From Tilletia caries (Eukaryota > Basidiomycota > Exobasidiomycetes > Tilletiales > Tilletiaceae), in contig JALUTQ010000005.1 in NCBI GenBank assembly GCA_032718865.1, forward strand, positions 1,984,001-2,048,000: a stretch of DNA of 64,000 nt, read 5' to 3'. The notes beneath the pieces are model-generated. The model saw nothing but the letters and a program-made list of their open reading frames with translations. It was not told where the DNA came from and ran no database searches. The position numbers and the translations under genes were made by a program. Each line of letters begins with the position of its first letter. Position 1 is the first letter of the stretch. This document shows, in pieces, positions 23,488-35,200 of the stretch.

Positions 23488-23784
23488 TGTGCTAGTAGTA
23501 GTGGTATTTTCTTCTCTCTTCCCTTCAGCTCTCTCATTTCCTCTCTCTCACTTGCTCTCTTCCTTGCTGCCAGTGATAGCTGACTCCACGTGGTAACTCC
23601 ACGTGGTCTCACTATCTTATCTCCCTTTCTCATCCACTCTCTCACATCCCTCGCATAGCAACACTACTTTCCCACGCACACACCCCTCACCTCTTCACCT
23701 TCTCGTTCCGCTTCACTGTAACTAGTTCTCTCCTTCCTTAACGAATCACACTTGACTTACTTGTACGTGCATAGCACTAGTACA
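23488..23784 (+). repeat. 3' LTR of gypsy element
   Basis: 297 bp. Differs from the 5' LTR by about five substitutions and a 5-bp difference near AGCAACACTACTTTCCC. Followed by the TSD CTTGG at 23785. Confidence 0.95.
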
Positions 23785-26019
23785 CTTGGAGATGCGGGGG
23801 CACTGCCGCGGATGTTTGTCCAGCCCGAGTGGCGACTTCCTACAACTCAGCAAGTGGACCGAGTGATTGCTGGGCTCCGCAGAGCTGTCAGACTCCATTC
23901 CGATCCCTTCGTCGCCGTCGATCTGTTCGTAGGCTTGAACCCGGACCTCATCTTTGCGTACGATCCTTTGGTCGTGACCAGCACCCGCAAGCAGTTTAGC
24001 GTCGGCATCAAATCAACCTGGTCGATACAGAACCTGATACGGTGGCAAGGACACACAGTCTGCTTGGACTCGTCATGGCGCAATAAGAACGAGAACAGTG
24101 CCCCACTCACATTCGTTACTACGACGAATGCAGCGAGCCATATGGATATGGTACCTTGTACGTTTACTGAGCATCCCTATCGTACACATACCCACCGGTC
24201 TGATAGCTCATACTTCACGTTGGATTTTCTCACAGGTGCAGCATTTCTATCTGCCGATATCACATCTGCATCTTTGCAGCATCTCCTGGAAGCACTCGAA
24301 GACGAGGTATTGACCGAGGCTAGAGCCATTTGTGACAAAGACGACCATGAGTGGTGATCTCTCCATGTCATCGAGCCCAAGCTTCAATGTCACTATCCCT
24401 GACGTCTGCTGTTGGACCTGATGATACAGACAAAGGCCTTCGCAAGCAAACAGAAGTGAAGGTCCTAGTCATGAACGCACGGACAATCGTGGAAGCTAGG
24501 TCCTGGCGTCCCGCCAGCGTCATGATTGACAAGTGTCAAGCAGAACTCAACGCCTTGCAGTCCGGTGATTAGAGTCCGAGCTCATGGCTCGCCGTACCGT
24601 ACAATTCTCACTGGAGCCGAGGACTGATCAGATTCGCTTGTGGAACTTGTGCAACAGTCTGGCCAGATGTGCAAGTACGTGTCTGTCAGTTCCACATCAT
24701 GCAGGCAATTTGCCGCTGAGACACAGAGACGAGGAACGTGGCTGTTCGACCCCCCGGAATTGCAAAACAAGACAAGCCGGAGATCTGCAAAGCCTTTCGG
24801 GAAGCTCAGCGATGCAGCAGCCTCGACGATTGGGCCAAGTATCTACAGACCTTCGAGACACGAATCAAAGAGGTAATCAAGAGCTACCCAGCTGCAACAG
24901 TTACTCAAGTTCTTAAGTACTTCGCTACCAACTGGTGGTGTACACCCTGGAATGGTGGGCTGATTCTGTTTGTGCACATGCATATGCCCATTCAAAGAAT
25001 GATCACTGATTTGCGGTTCATCTGGATTCCACAGCACTCGTCACGGATGTCGGGCTTCAAGCAGGACAGACACGAGACGGCATCAACACAAACAACACAA
25101 TTGAAAGGGCGTTCAAGACCTTCGATGAGATCTTTCTGGCTTGTCGTGTCAACAAGAGGTGAGTTCAGCGTTGGTTCTCAAGCGCTACGGCACGCCTGGT
25201 CAGCAAATGGGTCACGCGAGCGCTGACTGGCTAAATCACTGCATTACATGGTCATTTTCAGGGTGGATCGTGTCGTCCAGGTGCTAGCTTGCGATTGGCT
25301 GGTGTACTACGAGCTGTACAGCTCCGAAGAGCCACGACTTTCCCCCAAAGACCGCAAGACGATGCTAGATGCGCATCATCGATGGGAGACACAAGCCGTT
25401 GTTCCAGTTGGTACATCTGGTACCTCGTTCTGCGTTCGGGGCTCAGACGTCTAGTGTGTGATTTCACTGTGCCTTGATGGGCCTGTATACGTATCACTTC
25501 AGGTCTACATGTTGACAGCTTTGAGCATATTGCAGCAACGGTGCGAGCAAACCCAAGACATACATGGTATCTTTGGCATCGTCTCTCACCTCCTATGTAC
25601 ATGCTCGCGGTGTCTTCAAAGCGGCAAGCTCTGTGCTCACATGCATGCCGCTCGGCTACTCGCAACCATGGGGCATGGGCAGCGTGCTTCAATGCCAAGG
25701 TTCGTGCTTGTTCTCTGAATGTCCCTTCCTCAATGTCCCTTCCCCAAGCCTAACTACCGGAGATTCACGTTCCTGACCTTTGTACGTCTGCATCTCTACA
25801 GTTCACGAGCAAGAGGGTGTCCCAGCTTTACGCAATGCCAACCTGAAGCTGCGCTCCAGCACCATCTCGGACGCCAAGCTGGACTCAGAGCTGGAGGAGA
25901 TGTTGACTGTTGAGGGTGCTGAGCTTGCACAAGGACACAAGCTCCGCCAGCTCAGCTCTTCCTCAATCCGAGACGGCTTCCCGTTCTACGTTGTAAGGAT
26001 TCTGGCCTCTGAGCTCTGA
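23785..26019 (+). pseudogene. MULE-1 transposase, catalytic 3' part
   Basis: Resumes the frame of 5,203-5,748. Recognisable MULE features: first Asp in HTVCLDSSWRNKNENSAPLTF (about 24,051-24,113); an intron (GTACGT at about 24,163 to CACAG at about 24,236) before AAFLSADITSASLQHLL; second Asp in SVMIDKCQAELNALQ (about 24,519); WPDVQVRVCQFHIMQAICR (about 24,660-24,715), the Cys-x-Phe-His motif of fungal MULEs; Glu in RDGINTNNTIERAFKTFDE (about 25,073); and a SWIM-type zinc motif CTCSRCLQSGKLCAHMHAAR (about 25,600). Stops and frame breaks (for example TGA directly after QAICR, and near 24,355 and 24,570) show the gene is dead independently of the insertions. The C-terminal end reads SSIRDGFPFYVVRILASEL to 26,019. 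Confidence 0.8.
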
Positions 26020-26362
26020 CTTGATAGCACCGTCCCCTGACTCTGAACTCAATTCCTATCAGAGTATGACTCTGACAGGTCTGACTCTGACTCATTTATG
26101 ACCAAAGTCTTGCGTGTCATTGTTACGCAATGGCGACTCATTCATACTCCATTTTTCCCATTCTCACCCCATCCAATGTTAGTCTCCTTCAACCTCATGT
26201 ACTTAGTCATTCTCCTGTTGTTGGAACTTCTGGATGATGTCTAGGGTGTCAGTGTCTTGCCTGAGTAGCTTACCATGATTCGTGCGAATGAGCCGTTCAT
26301 AACTAGGCTATGACTCAGGCCCTGGGAGCGCTCAGCGAGCTTCCAGGCCCAGGTCGAAAAGG

Positions 26363-26369
26363 TATAAAA
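26363..26369 (+). promoter_or_regulatory. TATA box
   Basis: TATAAAA about 230 bp upstream of the Ulp1-like gene, in an otherwise gene-free 570-bp interval (26,020-26,595). Spacing suits a transcription start with a moderate 5' leader. Confidence 0.45.
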
Positions 26370-26595
26370 GAAGACAGGCTCTTGCCCATTCTTCCCCCCT
26401 TTCGACCAACAGATACCTCACTCACATCACAGACACCAACTTGGCAATTCACAGAACATTGCAGAGTTAAGTCTACCGTGTGAACAGTCGTGTCTACCTC
26501 TGAGATAAGATAAGATTACAACTACTTCGATTACTACTAACCTTGTCTGACTCTCGGCCGTATAACTATTACATACGTCGACGCAAGCTGCATCA

Positions 26596-27724
26596 ATGGA
26601 GCGAAGAGGTGGGCGGCCGGCAAAGATCACTCCCTTGCACCAGCGTTCAAAAGCTAGCTCCAAGCAGACAGCATCGGCCCTTCGTTTCAGTCAGAAGCCT
26701 GGACCGACGCGCACGACACCCTGGATCGGCAAGCACATCGCGCCCTCAGCCTCATCTTCTTCAGCGTCGAAATCATCTCTCACCACACTTGCTGTGGGAA
26801 CATCTGGGCCGTTGGTGATGCCCCGTGGCTCTTCGACCCCAATCGCAACGAAGAATGAGCTGGAGAGGCAAATTGCGAATATGGACGAAGGCACTGCGTT
26901 GCGAGTTTAGGTATCGAGCTTTGCAAGTACCCATCTAGTCCAAGCTGACTTCAAAGGGTTGCGACCCGGAGCATGGCTTACAGGAACCACGATCATGTTA
27001 TTTGCCCAACATGTACACCATTCCAACCTCAGCCGAACACGATCCGTCAGCAAGATTGGACTGCAAGATTGGACTCCACGCCCAGCGCACGTTTTTGGCA
27101 TCCTGCGATCTGTTTCAGAGTCCATGCTCCGAGCAGATGATGAGCGAGCGGGTAGATGAATGGTATCCAGCAAAGGTCAGAACCTCACTCCCTTTCTGTC
27201 TTCCCTTTTGCCTCTCTGATCCACATTCAAACCTTATTGACATCCTTACCTCTTCTTGTCTTATCGCAACGCAGAGCCTCATGAACTATGAGCAGATCAT
27301 TGTTCCGGTCACCTTCAGTAACACACACTGGGCCACTATCATCGTCAAGCCTTCCGAGCGCAGCATTTTTCTCGTCGATTCCTCTCCATCAGCCGCAAGA
27401 CAGGCATCCGCCGAACGTTTCTTCCGAACGTTTCTTGCACAGCGGGCGGAGATGGAGCTTGGGAAGGGACATGACGTTCCTTCCGAAGCATTGCAAAGAG
27501 ACACATGGAACTTCGCCTACAACACCACTGAGGACTCCAACTTTCCCCAGCAAGACGATGGGCACAGTTGTGGCCTTATCACCTGCAAAGTTATTGAGGC
27601 CACACTCAAGGGCAAACAACCGACGTGGAAGGCTTGCAGTGGTATACGCGCTCAGATTCTTGAAGAGACAGGAGGCCCTGACCTTCCGATCGGAACTCTT
27701 CCTGTTTCTCAAGGACTGACTTGA
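26596..27724 (+). pseudogene. Ulp1/SENP-type cysteine protease of the MULE
   Basis: Family C48 proteases cleave SUMO-like tags, and fungal and plant MULEs often carry one. Exon 1 (MERRGGRPAKITPLHQRSKA...) is basic and Ser-rich. A short intron (about 26,906-26,956) leads to GLRPGAWLTGTTIMLFAQHV, matching the Ulp1 substrate-groove start. Reading then has to change frame near 27,090 to reach ERVDEWYPAK. Another intron (about 27,178-27,273) precedes SLMNYEQIIVPVTF. The catalytic set is complete: His in NTHWATIIVK, Asp in IFLVDSSP, Gln in FPQQDDG and Cys in GHSCGLITCK. The internal frame break suggests an inactive copy, though an undetected intron could explain it. Its place directly downstream of the transposase, on the same strand, supports one composite element. 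Confidence 0.75.
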
Positions 27725-28581
27725 TTCTTCTTGACAATTGCTCTTACAGTCCTACTACCTCCAGTAGTCTTTCTCTATCTCATCTACTTTGCTACTTTCT
27801 ACTTTCTGGATGCTACCTGTTCCCTGACTGTCTTTACTTCCAACTCTATACTCTCTGGAATCTGGTCTCTACCATATCTCAAGTTATCCGCATTCCACGT
27901 CAACGCTCGTTTATCATTGATCGTTTTGCCCTTCGTCCTTCTACTTCTCTTCTATCGTCCGTGAATGCTGCTCCTACTGCCTTCCAATTTCATGAATCTT
28001 ATCCTTGACTCTCATCCATGGGCCATGGGCCATGGACCATGTGTCCACAGTCCATGTAACATGTTCGCCGCAGCAGTCAGATGCGTGTATGACATGGTGT
28101 TCGAAGTCTGAAGCCCTGAGAGTCTGAAGTCGCTCGTGCGGTGGCCACAGCTGACACGCGCAATTTTGCGTGACGCATAATGGACGAAGGTAACGCCACG
28201 TTGTGATATATTGAGTGGCATGCACGTATTCGTTAGTTTCACTGGCGGCCGCCTCATTTAATTCTGCCCTCTCGACTTTTCTTTTCGGCGCCAGGGGCGG
28301 TGTGGGGATTGCTGTCAGGAGGGGTAGCGGAGTTCTTTGAAGGGTCAGTGGTCTGTTTCTATCGGGCAAATGGGATGGCAAAAAGGGCAAACGGAGGATG
28401 GCCCTAGTAGCGGGGCGCAAGGATGAGGATGGCGGCTCAAACATAGATTTGCGTATGGACAGATATGGGGCAATGACATCGTTCTAAAGGGATCAACGGG
28501 ATCGAGGAATGGGACAAACGGAGGAAACATCAAGCGGGCAAGTGGAAAACATATGGGGCAAGTGGGAAAACCCAGCGGACG
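27725..28581. other. Gene-free interval
   Basis: A pyrimidine-rich block (27,730-27,960), then a short CCATGGGCCATGG-type repeat (28,017-28,043) and purine-rich sequence. I found no gene and could not locate the terminal repeat expected at the right end of MULE-1. Confidence 0.5.
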
Positions 28582-29370
28582 TTGCGTAGTTTTGCATTGA
28601 CGATTGGCCGGAGTATCGAGGCCGCTATGTCATCCATTTGTCCTCAACCCAGGACGACGTCTAATGCCGCTTGCGGAACCGACATCACCAAGTCGTCCTC
28701 CTTCGCCACACCCGCAAGGTCTTCCAACTCGAATGCGGCCTGCGGCACCGACATTGTCACGTCCTCCTCCTCAGCCACGCCCGCATGCACATACGTCTCG
28801 GGTACTCGTCAGGCATCCTCGCAGTTTGCTTCTGCCGCCGTTCCTGCTCCCGCCGGCAATCGCACCCCCCTTGTGCAAAGGACTAGTCCAGGGCGCGAAG
28901 TATTGTCGTCGGCCTCGTCATCGGCCTCGTCCAACTCGTCGCCGTCCAGTGGCCAATTGGCTGCTGTGTCGAACGCTGCCCGGTGCGCAATCTCTGGGAG
29001 TCAGGTGGGCGTTGTAGTCGATCGGCTGTATAGGGGGTTGTTCGCGTGTAAGAATGAAGTTACGGATAACCTGCCTCTGGGATACGCTACCGCCGCTGCC
29101 CTCTCCCCACCCGTCCGCAAAGTGGGATCCAAATCATCCCAACGTTTTCCGGGATACCGCGAGCGTCGTCACTGCGGGAAGATACGGCATGAGGCTGTCG
29201 GTGCGACGGCAATCTACACAAGCACAGACGTGGCTGCCTGTAGCGACCCTTGGCCACAGCTCAACGCTTCTTCATCTCTGTCGCTCCGTATACGTCTTGC
29301 ACTCGAAATCAATCAGATAACGTGTTGTTTATCAACCCAAAGAGACGGAATGGATTCAAACGAGCCCTAG
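28582..29370 (+). CDS. Ser/Ala-rich open frame, doubtful
   Basis: An open frame of about 262 codons, rich in Ser, Ala and Thr. It has two imperfect copies of a unit SNAACGTDI-xxSSSxATPA (about 28,660-28,790) and a run of SSASSSASSNSSPSSG. No domain recognised. The repeat could be a real short tandem duplication in a coding or non-coding stretch. It ends about 330 bp before the H3-like gene. Confidence 0.25.
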   Translation: MRSFALTIGRSIEAAMSSICPQPRTTSNAACGTDITKSSSFATPARSSNSNAACGTDIVTSSSSATPACTYVSGTRQASSQFASAAVPAPAGNRTPLVQRTSPGREVLSSASSSASSNSSPSSGQLAAVSNAARCAISGSQVGVVVDRLYRGLFACKNEVTDNLPLGYATAAALSPPVRKVGSKSSQRFPGYRERRHCGKIRHEAVGATAIYTSTDVAACSDPWPQLNASSSLSLRIRLALEINQITCCLSTQRDGMDSNEP

Positions 29371-29703
29371 AACGCGGCAGACCAGTAGATGCGGGAGTCA
29401 GTATTCGAGGGACTGAGGGATTGAGGATCGGGTTGGATCCAAGTAAACTCACTGTCTCATTATCGCTGCGTCTATCCGAGTCCGACTGGATCCTATGACT
29501 CCTGGCCTTTTCATTCTCGATACGTCTGTCCGAGTTCGATTGTATCCTGTCCCTGGCGTACTGGAGTGAGTGGCTGCCTGTAGCGACTGGGAGAGGGTCC
29601 TGTGCTTCTTGCAAAGGGAATACATAGCCGGCCCCATTCCGATGTTCCAGCTCCCTCTTCCTCCTCTCCCACCCCCTTCGCCCCCCTCCCCCGGTCCTTC
29701 GCC

Positions 29704-31096
29704 ATGGCGCGCACCAAACAAGTCGCCCAGAAGTACGGTCCGGATAATCCTCGTGTACGGTCCCAGACAGCACAGAAGCCCACTGGCGGCAAAGCCGCCC
29801 GCAAAGCGCTGGCGTCGGGTGTAGCCGGAGGTGAGTACCTTTGCCTGTATGAGGACTGCTCCAGAGCTGCGAGGGTTTTGACCTTCGCCCGTGTGCCTCA
29901 GTGAAGCGACCTCATTGCTACAAGCCTGTTACCGTCGCTCTTCGTGAGATACGCCGGTATCAGAAGTCCACCGAGCTGCTAATTCGGAAGCTCCCCTTCC
30001 AGCGACTGGTAAAGCAGTAAGGTTGTCCCTGGAGTTGACGCGGAGCTGGGGTTTTGCGGACTCCGCACTCCTCCGACGGAGGGCTCCGCCGGAGGCGGAG
30101 CGCGGGGCTCACTTTTGAGGAATTTTTGATCATCAAAAAGCACGGACTCCGCCTGGAGGACTCCGCCGGAAATTACGCGGAGCGCGGAGCCCAATCCTGG
30201 GCCCACTGGCCAAAAGTGCGGAGCACGGAGTCGTCAAAATAGTGTGACAATTCCGGCGGAATTCCCGCGGAATTCCGACGGAACTGAGAGGTCACGTGAT
30301 AGTCTGAAATAGGAGTCACGTGACCTTATTTTGGGTACGCTCCGCCGGAATTCCGCAAAAAATCCGCGGAATTGTGCGGAATTCCGAGAAAATAGGCATC
30401 GTCGAGACACGCTCAGGGGATAAGACAGGCATAATCATCCGTTGAGAGCTTCAAAAATAGCACTGAAGTAAATACCGCAACATTGTCGGATGGTGAATGT
30501 ATAGCTCTGATTGTATTAGAGTCATTCTGAGAGCTACTTATACCACCACTGCGCTCCGACGGAGTTCCGCATATGCGGAGCTCGGAGGAGCATTATGAAA
30601 ACGCACAGAAGAAACGCGGAGCGCGGAGCTGGGATTTCAACTTTTGTAAAATCCCGTCGGATCGCGGAGCTGGTTTTTTTTAGCTCTGTCTTAGTCTGCG
30701 GAGGCGGAGCTCGCCTCAAAAAGTCAAAATTCCGGCGGAATTTGGAAGTGCGGAGGCGGAGCTCTCCGCGTTACTCCGGGGACAGCCTTATAAAGCAGAC
30801 CGTCCAGGAGAGGCACTGGAACTTCGACGAGATCCGATTCCAGTCGAGTGCTATCGCCGCCCTGCAAAGTGCAAGAGGCATCTGAAGCATACTTAGTCGA
30901 TCTGTTCCGCGACGTGTACGTGTTGGAGTCTACTCACCTTCGTAACGTCGCTGCCCACATTTACACCCTCCAATCTGTCGTTCTCAGCAACCTGGCTGCG
31001 ATCCATGCCAAGCTCGTGACCATTCTTCCGCGAGACATGCAGCTCGCTCGTCGCCTCCGCGGAGATGATTCCCGACGCAATGGCTATCCTCCGTAG
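29704..31096 (+). pseudogene. Histone H3-family gene split by TAAGG element 2
   Basis: Exon 1 (29704-29830) encodes an H3-type start MARTKQVAQKYGPDNPRVRS and TGGKAARKALASG. After an intron (29831-29901) the histone fold follows: [35 protein letters not shown]. The element sits at 30018-30790. Removing it with one TAAAGCAG joins VKQ to [18 protein letters not shown]. Loop 1 is then about three residues longer than in canonical H3, as in CENP-A proteins. Next, LQ and [14 protein letters not shown] are separated by 7 extra bases (about 30,866-30,872), a frameshift. A last intron (30916-30987) leads to [20 protein letters not shown] and a short tail. The tail is diverged but keeps ARTKQ. It is either a dead copy or a young divergent variant; not a canonical H3. 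Confidence 0.85.
30018..30790. mobile_element. TAAGG element 2 (773 bp) inside the H3-like gene
   Basis: Ends TAAGGTTGTCCCTGGAGT and, inverted, TAAGGCTGTCCCCGGAGT; perfect 8-bp TSD TAAAGCAG (30010-30017, 30791-30798). Interior: repeated GGAGCGCGGAGC / GGACTCCGC motifs, CCGGCGGAATTCC-type palindromes, and TCACGTGA twice (about 30,291 and 30,315). No gene. Nearly identical over about 600 bp to the left part of the element at 35,459. Confidence 0.95.
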
Positions 31097-31476
31097 ATCT
31101 GTCGTCGATCCGTATTAGGCGGAATCCGCCTGTCCCTCTTTCTCCCCAAGTCCGTAATTGACGTTCTCCGTTTGCCAAGACTTCTTCCGCACCATGAAGT
31201 CTGTCCCTTGTGCCGACCTGATGTTAGCGCAGATCTCGTAGATCTTCCTCGTCTCCACGAAGTTCCACGATGAGCTTCATGAGCCCATGGCAAACGTCGG
31301 TCTGATCGTGGAAACCTGGAACACTCTGATTAAAGCAAGCTCCCAGAACCCCAACGTTGTCCGGTCCTTGTGAACTGCAGTCTGCACTGCTTCACCATAG
31401 GCGTCGTTGCCGTTGCCATCGGTGTAATGGGGATCGATGGAAAGTCAAGGTTAGTCCAAAGCGCATGGAGGCATAA

Positions 31477-34400
31477 TCACGGTACGGCAATATAACTTAC
31501 CACAACGTTAGCTGCACTACGTGAGGAGGCTGCATGAGTGGCCGTGACGTATCCCTTTGAGCGGCCGAACTGTATCTCCAGCTTCCCATACCGCTCCACT
31601 GAAAGAACCGTACCCGGAAGGGCGTCCAACAGCTGACCTTCCGCCGTTTTCTCCGCTGCATCCAGTCTCTTATGCCGGGCCGTAAGGATGACGGTCAAGG
31701 TTTTTTCGGACGGAGATTTTTCAGGCAGGGTGGGTGGCATTGTGCCCTCAGCCCTGTCTCAGACGCAGCAAGTTGACCTGTGCACGTCGCGTGGTTCGAT
31801 TCAACAAGACAGTGTACGGATCTTCGAACTGGGTTAAGCCAGCTTTGAGTCGGCCCAGAAATCGTTCGCATGACGCTTGGGACGTCACCTTGACTACTCC
31901 AATGCACGTATCTGGTCCACGATGTGCAGCAGCTGGTGTATGGAGGTACTGAGGGGAACAGGGTTGAGAAGCTGGATTAGTACGACAGTAGCCATCGGCG
32001 GCGAGCTGACGCGCGAGCTTGAGACTTACGTTGCTCGTGAGAGACCGGCATCATTGTTGACGTAGAGACGCTCCCAGCTTCGGACGAACTTGATGAATCC
32101 GTGCCTGTAATTCATCGACCTGAAAGGAACACATGACAACGATTGAAGATGTCAGAACCAAAGAGACTCGAGATCGAGATCCGCTTACTAAGCGGATCTC
32201 TACTGACCTCGTTCGATGTCATCCCTTGATCTGACATTGCCGCGTCGGATGCTATGATAAACTCGGATACCATAGTCTGGACTTCGTCGGGAGCTTTAAT
32301 GTCGTACAGAAACGCAGGGACGAAGTGGTGGAATACGGCCGCCCACTCCACCATCCGATACTTGGAGTTGTGATGTTTGGCGATGTCCCGCGGGGAACAG
32401 GAGCTGAAAACGGTCGGGTATCGATGCGCATTCTCACTCACAAACGCACCCAGATCCGCTGCCAACGTGTCGCTGAGACCGAACTCTTCAGGGCCTAGAT
32501 CGATGGTCATTTGTCGCCAGGTCGACCACATGAGCTGAGGTATGTTGAGGCTCAAGAGTTGGAACGGGTTGATGGGGAAAAAGTAGGGTGAGCCGAACAT
32601 CGGCGAGAAGGCGACCAAGGGAAGTCCAGCAATTCCAATTGAAGTTACTTGCGTCTTCCTCGCTGCCCCCGTCTTGCCGGACAAGCCTGCAATTGCGGCA
32701 CGAAACGATTCCGGGGTACGATGAGGCAAATCGTTGGGATCGTAGTCGGTGCGTCCTTCGTTGCGAGCTAGATGGGTTGACGAGCTGTCAGGGGGAAGTA
32801 CGCCGAACTACCTCTCGCGGATGCAAAAACGGACAACGGCGCGTATGTCACAGAACCTGCAGCCGCGCGAGCCGTTTCCCCCAACGTGCTTGTTGAACTT
32901 GGCGGACCCTGTGCGCTCCGTCTGTCGTTATGGCGACGACACAGTCTCTAGCGTCCGAAAAGAGGCTCTGGGTAGCATGCGCGCGTGCAACGGTGCCTCC
33001 GTGGACGTCTCGGTAAGACGTAGACGGCGTTTTCTCCTTGCGCTGCGACGGCCGGTCAGGCAAAATTTGAACCCCAGTCCGACGGTCTTGTGAGGAGGGA
33101 TTGCCTGACGTGGGAGTGTCGGGCCGTGAAGGGGAGACCGAGGCACGGTATCGAAGCTCGTTGGCCCAGTCCGCGTCCGAGTAGAGGGCCTGTAGGAATG
33201 GTAACACTGCCACGGACTCAAAAGTTCTGAACGCCTTCCCTTTCTCGTCGTACCGCGCCGCACCACACTTATCGCCATCAGCGATCCACTGGCATTCCGT
33301 AGCTTCGGCGTAAGGACCGGTGAACGCCATGCAGGAGTTGATACACATGTCGTACTTCTGCGTGCTGATGTGACTACAATCTTCCGCCAGCCGCCGGGCA
33401 ATGTCGAGCGATAAAACCGGGCTGCCATTGTCGATGTGGACCTGAGCGTGTTCGTAGTAGGACTCGACCGTTCATCCGGTTCGGAGCATCGCCGTATAGA
33501 CACGCAAGGTGAGCGTTTCTTTGGCGGAGAGAGCGACCTGCGAAGGAGGATATTCGGGCCGGTGGGGGTCGGCGCAGATGTACTTGCTGGGATGTTCGGA
33601 GTCAAGAAGATCGGCTAGAAGCAGGTGGCTGATATGGAGCGTGACGTCGGCATCGACGTACTCGGCTGTCGGGTGGGCTGTGTTGGAGAGCGCGTCTCTC
33701 AGCTCCGCGTCAGCGCCAGTGTCCTCGTCGCCATCGTTCCCATCCGGGGGACCCGTAGTTTGGCGGTCAGTATCCATCGAAGTCGGGACGCCGCCTCCTC
33801 CGCGTATCTCTGCATACCGAGTGGCGTTGTCGAGGTCTGTAGAGGGCGCCTGGTGGGCGTGGGACTGTAGGGGCTCGCGCTGGTGAAGCGCACTGGATGG
33901 ACTGGGCCCGACCATGCCTTCGGTCGCATCAACCACGTTCTCTGTACGAAAAATGATCCGGGATGGCATGTCTGTCAGATAGCAGAACATTAGACGAGCG
34001 CGAAACAAAGCCACAGTGTCACACACCTTCAAAACTAAGCCCGGCCTTCTGGGCTCGATCCCTTCCAACCTCCACCCATGTATCTGCTATCGCCCGCTCG
34101 TAAGAAGCCGCGGTTCGAGTCGCCAGCGTCTCGAAGGCGGTCTCGATCGGAACCAAGATGAGCTTCCCGACGGCGAGAGGGAATCGACCTGCCCACTTGT
34201 CCAGGCAGCCGTTGACACAAGGTGCAGTAGCAGAGGCCTTGATCCTCCATCGATAACTCTGCTAGGCCTGATGCAGTCGGGCAAGAGGGTTGGAGATCGA
34301 TGTGCAAGCCGGTATAGGGCAGCTGCGGCACGGGACGATTGCTACGTGCTTGGAAGGGACGACCGGAGGAGACGGAGACCGACGGATGAGAGCAAGCCGC

Positions 34401-34960
34401 AGGCGCGAGGAGGAGTGCTCTGTCGTCGGAATGGGTAAGAGTCGGAGCGATCATCGAAGGCCGGACAAATGTGAAATGAGAAACTTCGGGGTAGCCGAGC
34501 AAGAAGTACACCGAGAAAGAAGTACACCAACGTCTGAAGCCGGGGACAACCACTGGCGCGATGGGGACCACAAGAGGGAGAGGGTTCGCAGGCGAGAGAG
34601 ACTGAGTAGTACGAGTCGCGGTTCGAGTAGGAGGATGGGGGAGAGGGAGAGGTGTCTTCCATCGCTTCAGACATTGATTCAGACAACACCGACTCGCCGA
34701 ACCGGTCGACCCGTGCCAGTCGAAGGAGCTCCGGCAGCTTGTCGGCCAGGGCGCGCTTGCAGGTCATGTCGATGTGAGGGACGAGGTGGGACAGCTCTGC
34801 GTAGAAGAATTGCAGGAGTGGGTTTTCTTGCGGCTGGCCTTGGGTCTGGTGGTGGTGGGGAGGTGGGAAGGGATGTGCGGTGGAATCCAACACGTCGCGT
34901 CGTCTCATCATCCAGGCAGTGCTCCCCTGACATATCCCACCGGCCTGGCTTTTGAGCCAG
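31477..34960 (-). pseudogene. Plavaka/CACTA-type Tnp2 transposase, decayed
   Basis: Read from right to left, the coding segments match the order of basidiomycete Tnp2-like transposases. A leader (34,950-34,640: NPLLQFFYAELSHLVPHIDM) comes first, then an acidic spacer and a helical segment (33,900-33,480). KYDMCINSCMAFTGPYAEAT with GKAFRTFESVAVLPFLQALY (33,360-33,170) follows, then VAITTDG (about 32,930). Next come GSPYFFPINPFQLLSLNIPQ with LMWSTW (32,600-32,500), KYRMVEWAAVFHHFVPAFLY (32,370-32,300), YRHGFIKFVRSWERLYVNND (32,110-32,050) and a C-terminal YGKLEIQFGRSKGYV. Stops and frame changes lie between several segments. I did not find convincing CACT-type ends. 31,100-31,476 contains no gene I can support. 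Confidence 0.7.
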
Positions 34961-35200
34961 AGTGTTCCCCAGACTTTTTGAGGCCACGAGTTTATAGAAA
35001 TTAGAACATGAACGGGAAATGAAAAGTAGCAAGAAACATGCATGCCTTGATGACTGATGTTGCTTAATGCTTGGTCTGGATATCTTAGACACGAACTCTC
35101 AAAAGGCGTGCTCAATGCTGTGACCTGTCAGATTTCGATTGCAGACGTAAACAATGGCCCAGAAGCACAGTCAATCAATCAAATCACATAGACGCCCACC

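Larger units (their letters stand above)
5749..23784 (+). mobile_element. Ty3/gypsy-type LTR retrotransposon, itself interrupted
   Basis: Bounded by near-identical direct LTRs (5749-6040 and 23488-23784, TGTGCTAG...CTAGTACA) and a perfect 5-bp TSD CTTGG (5744-5748, 23785-23789). Internal order is primer site, gag, protease, [11.1-kb insertion], reverse transcriptase, RNase H first half, integrase, RNase H second half, polypurine tract. Without the insertion it would be about 6.9 kb. The two LTRs differ at about 5 bases plus one 5-bp indel, so the insertion is fairly young but not brand-new. Gag and pol both carry frameshifts, so the copy is probably dead. Confidence 0.95.

Noticed and set aside
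33436..34955. Plus-strand frames opposite the Plavaka transposase
   Set aside because: The minus strand carries recognisable Tnp2 segments; the plus frames are charged, repetitive shadows.
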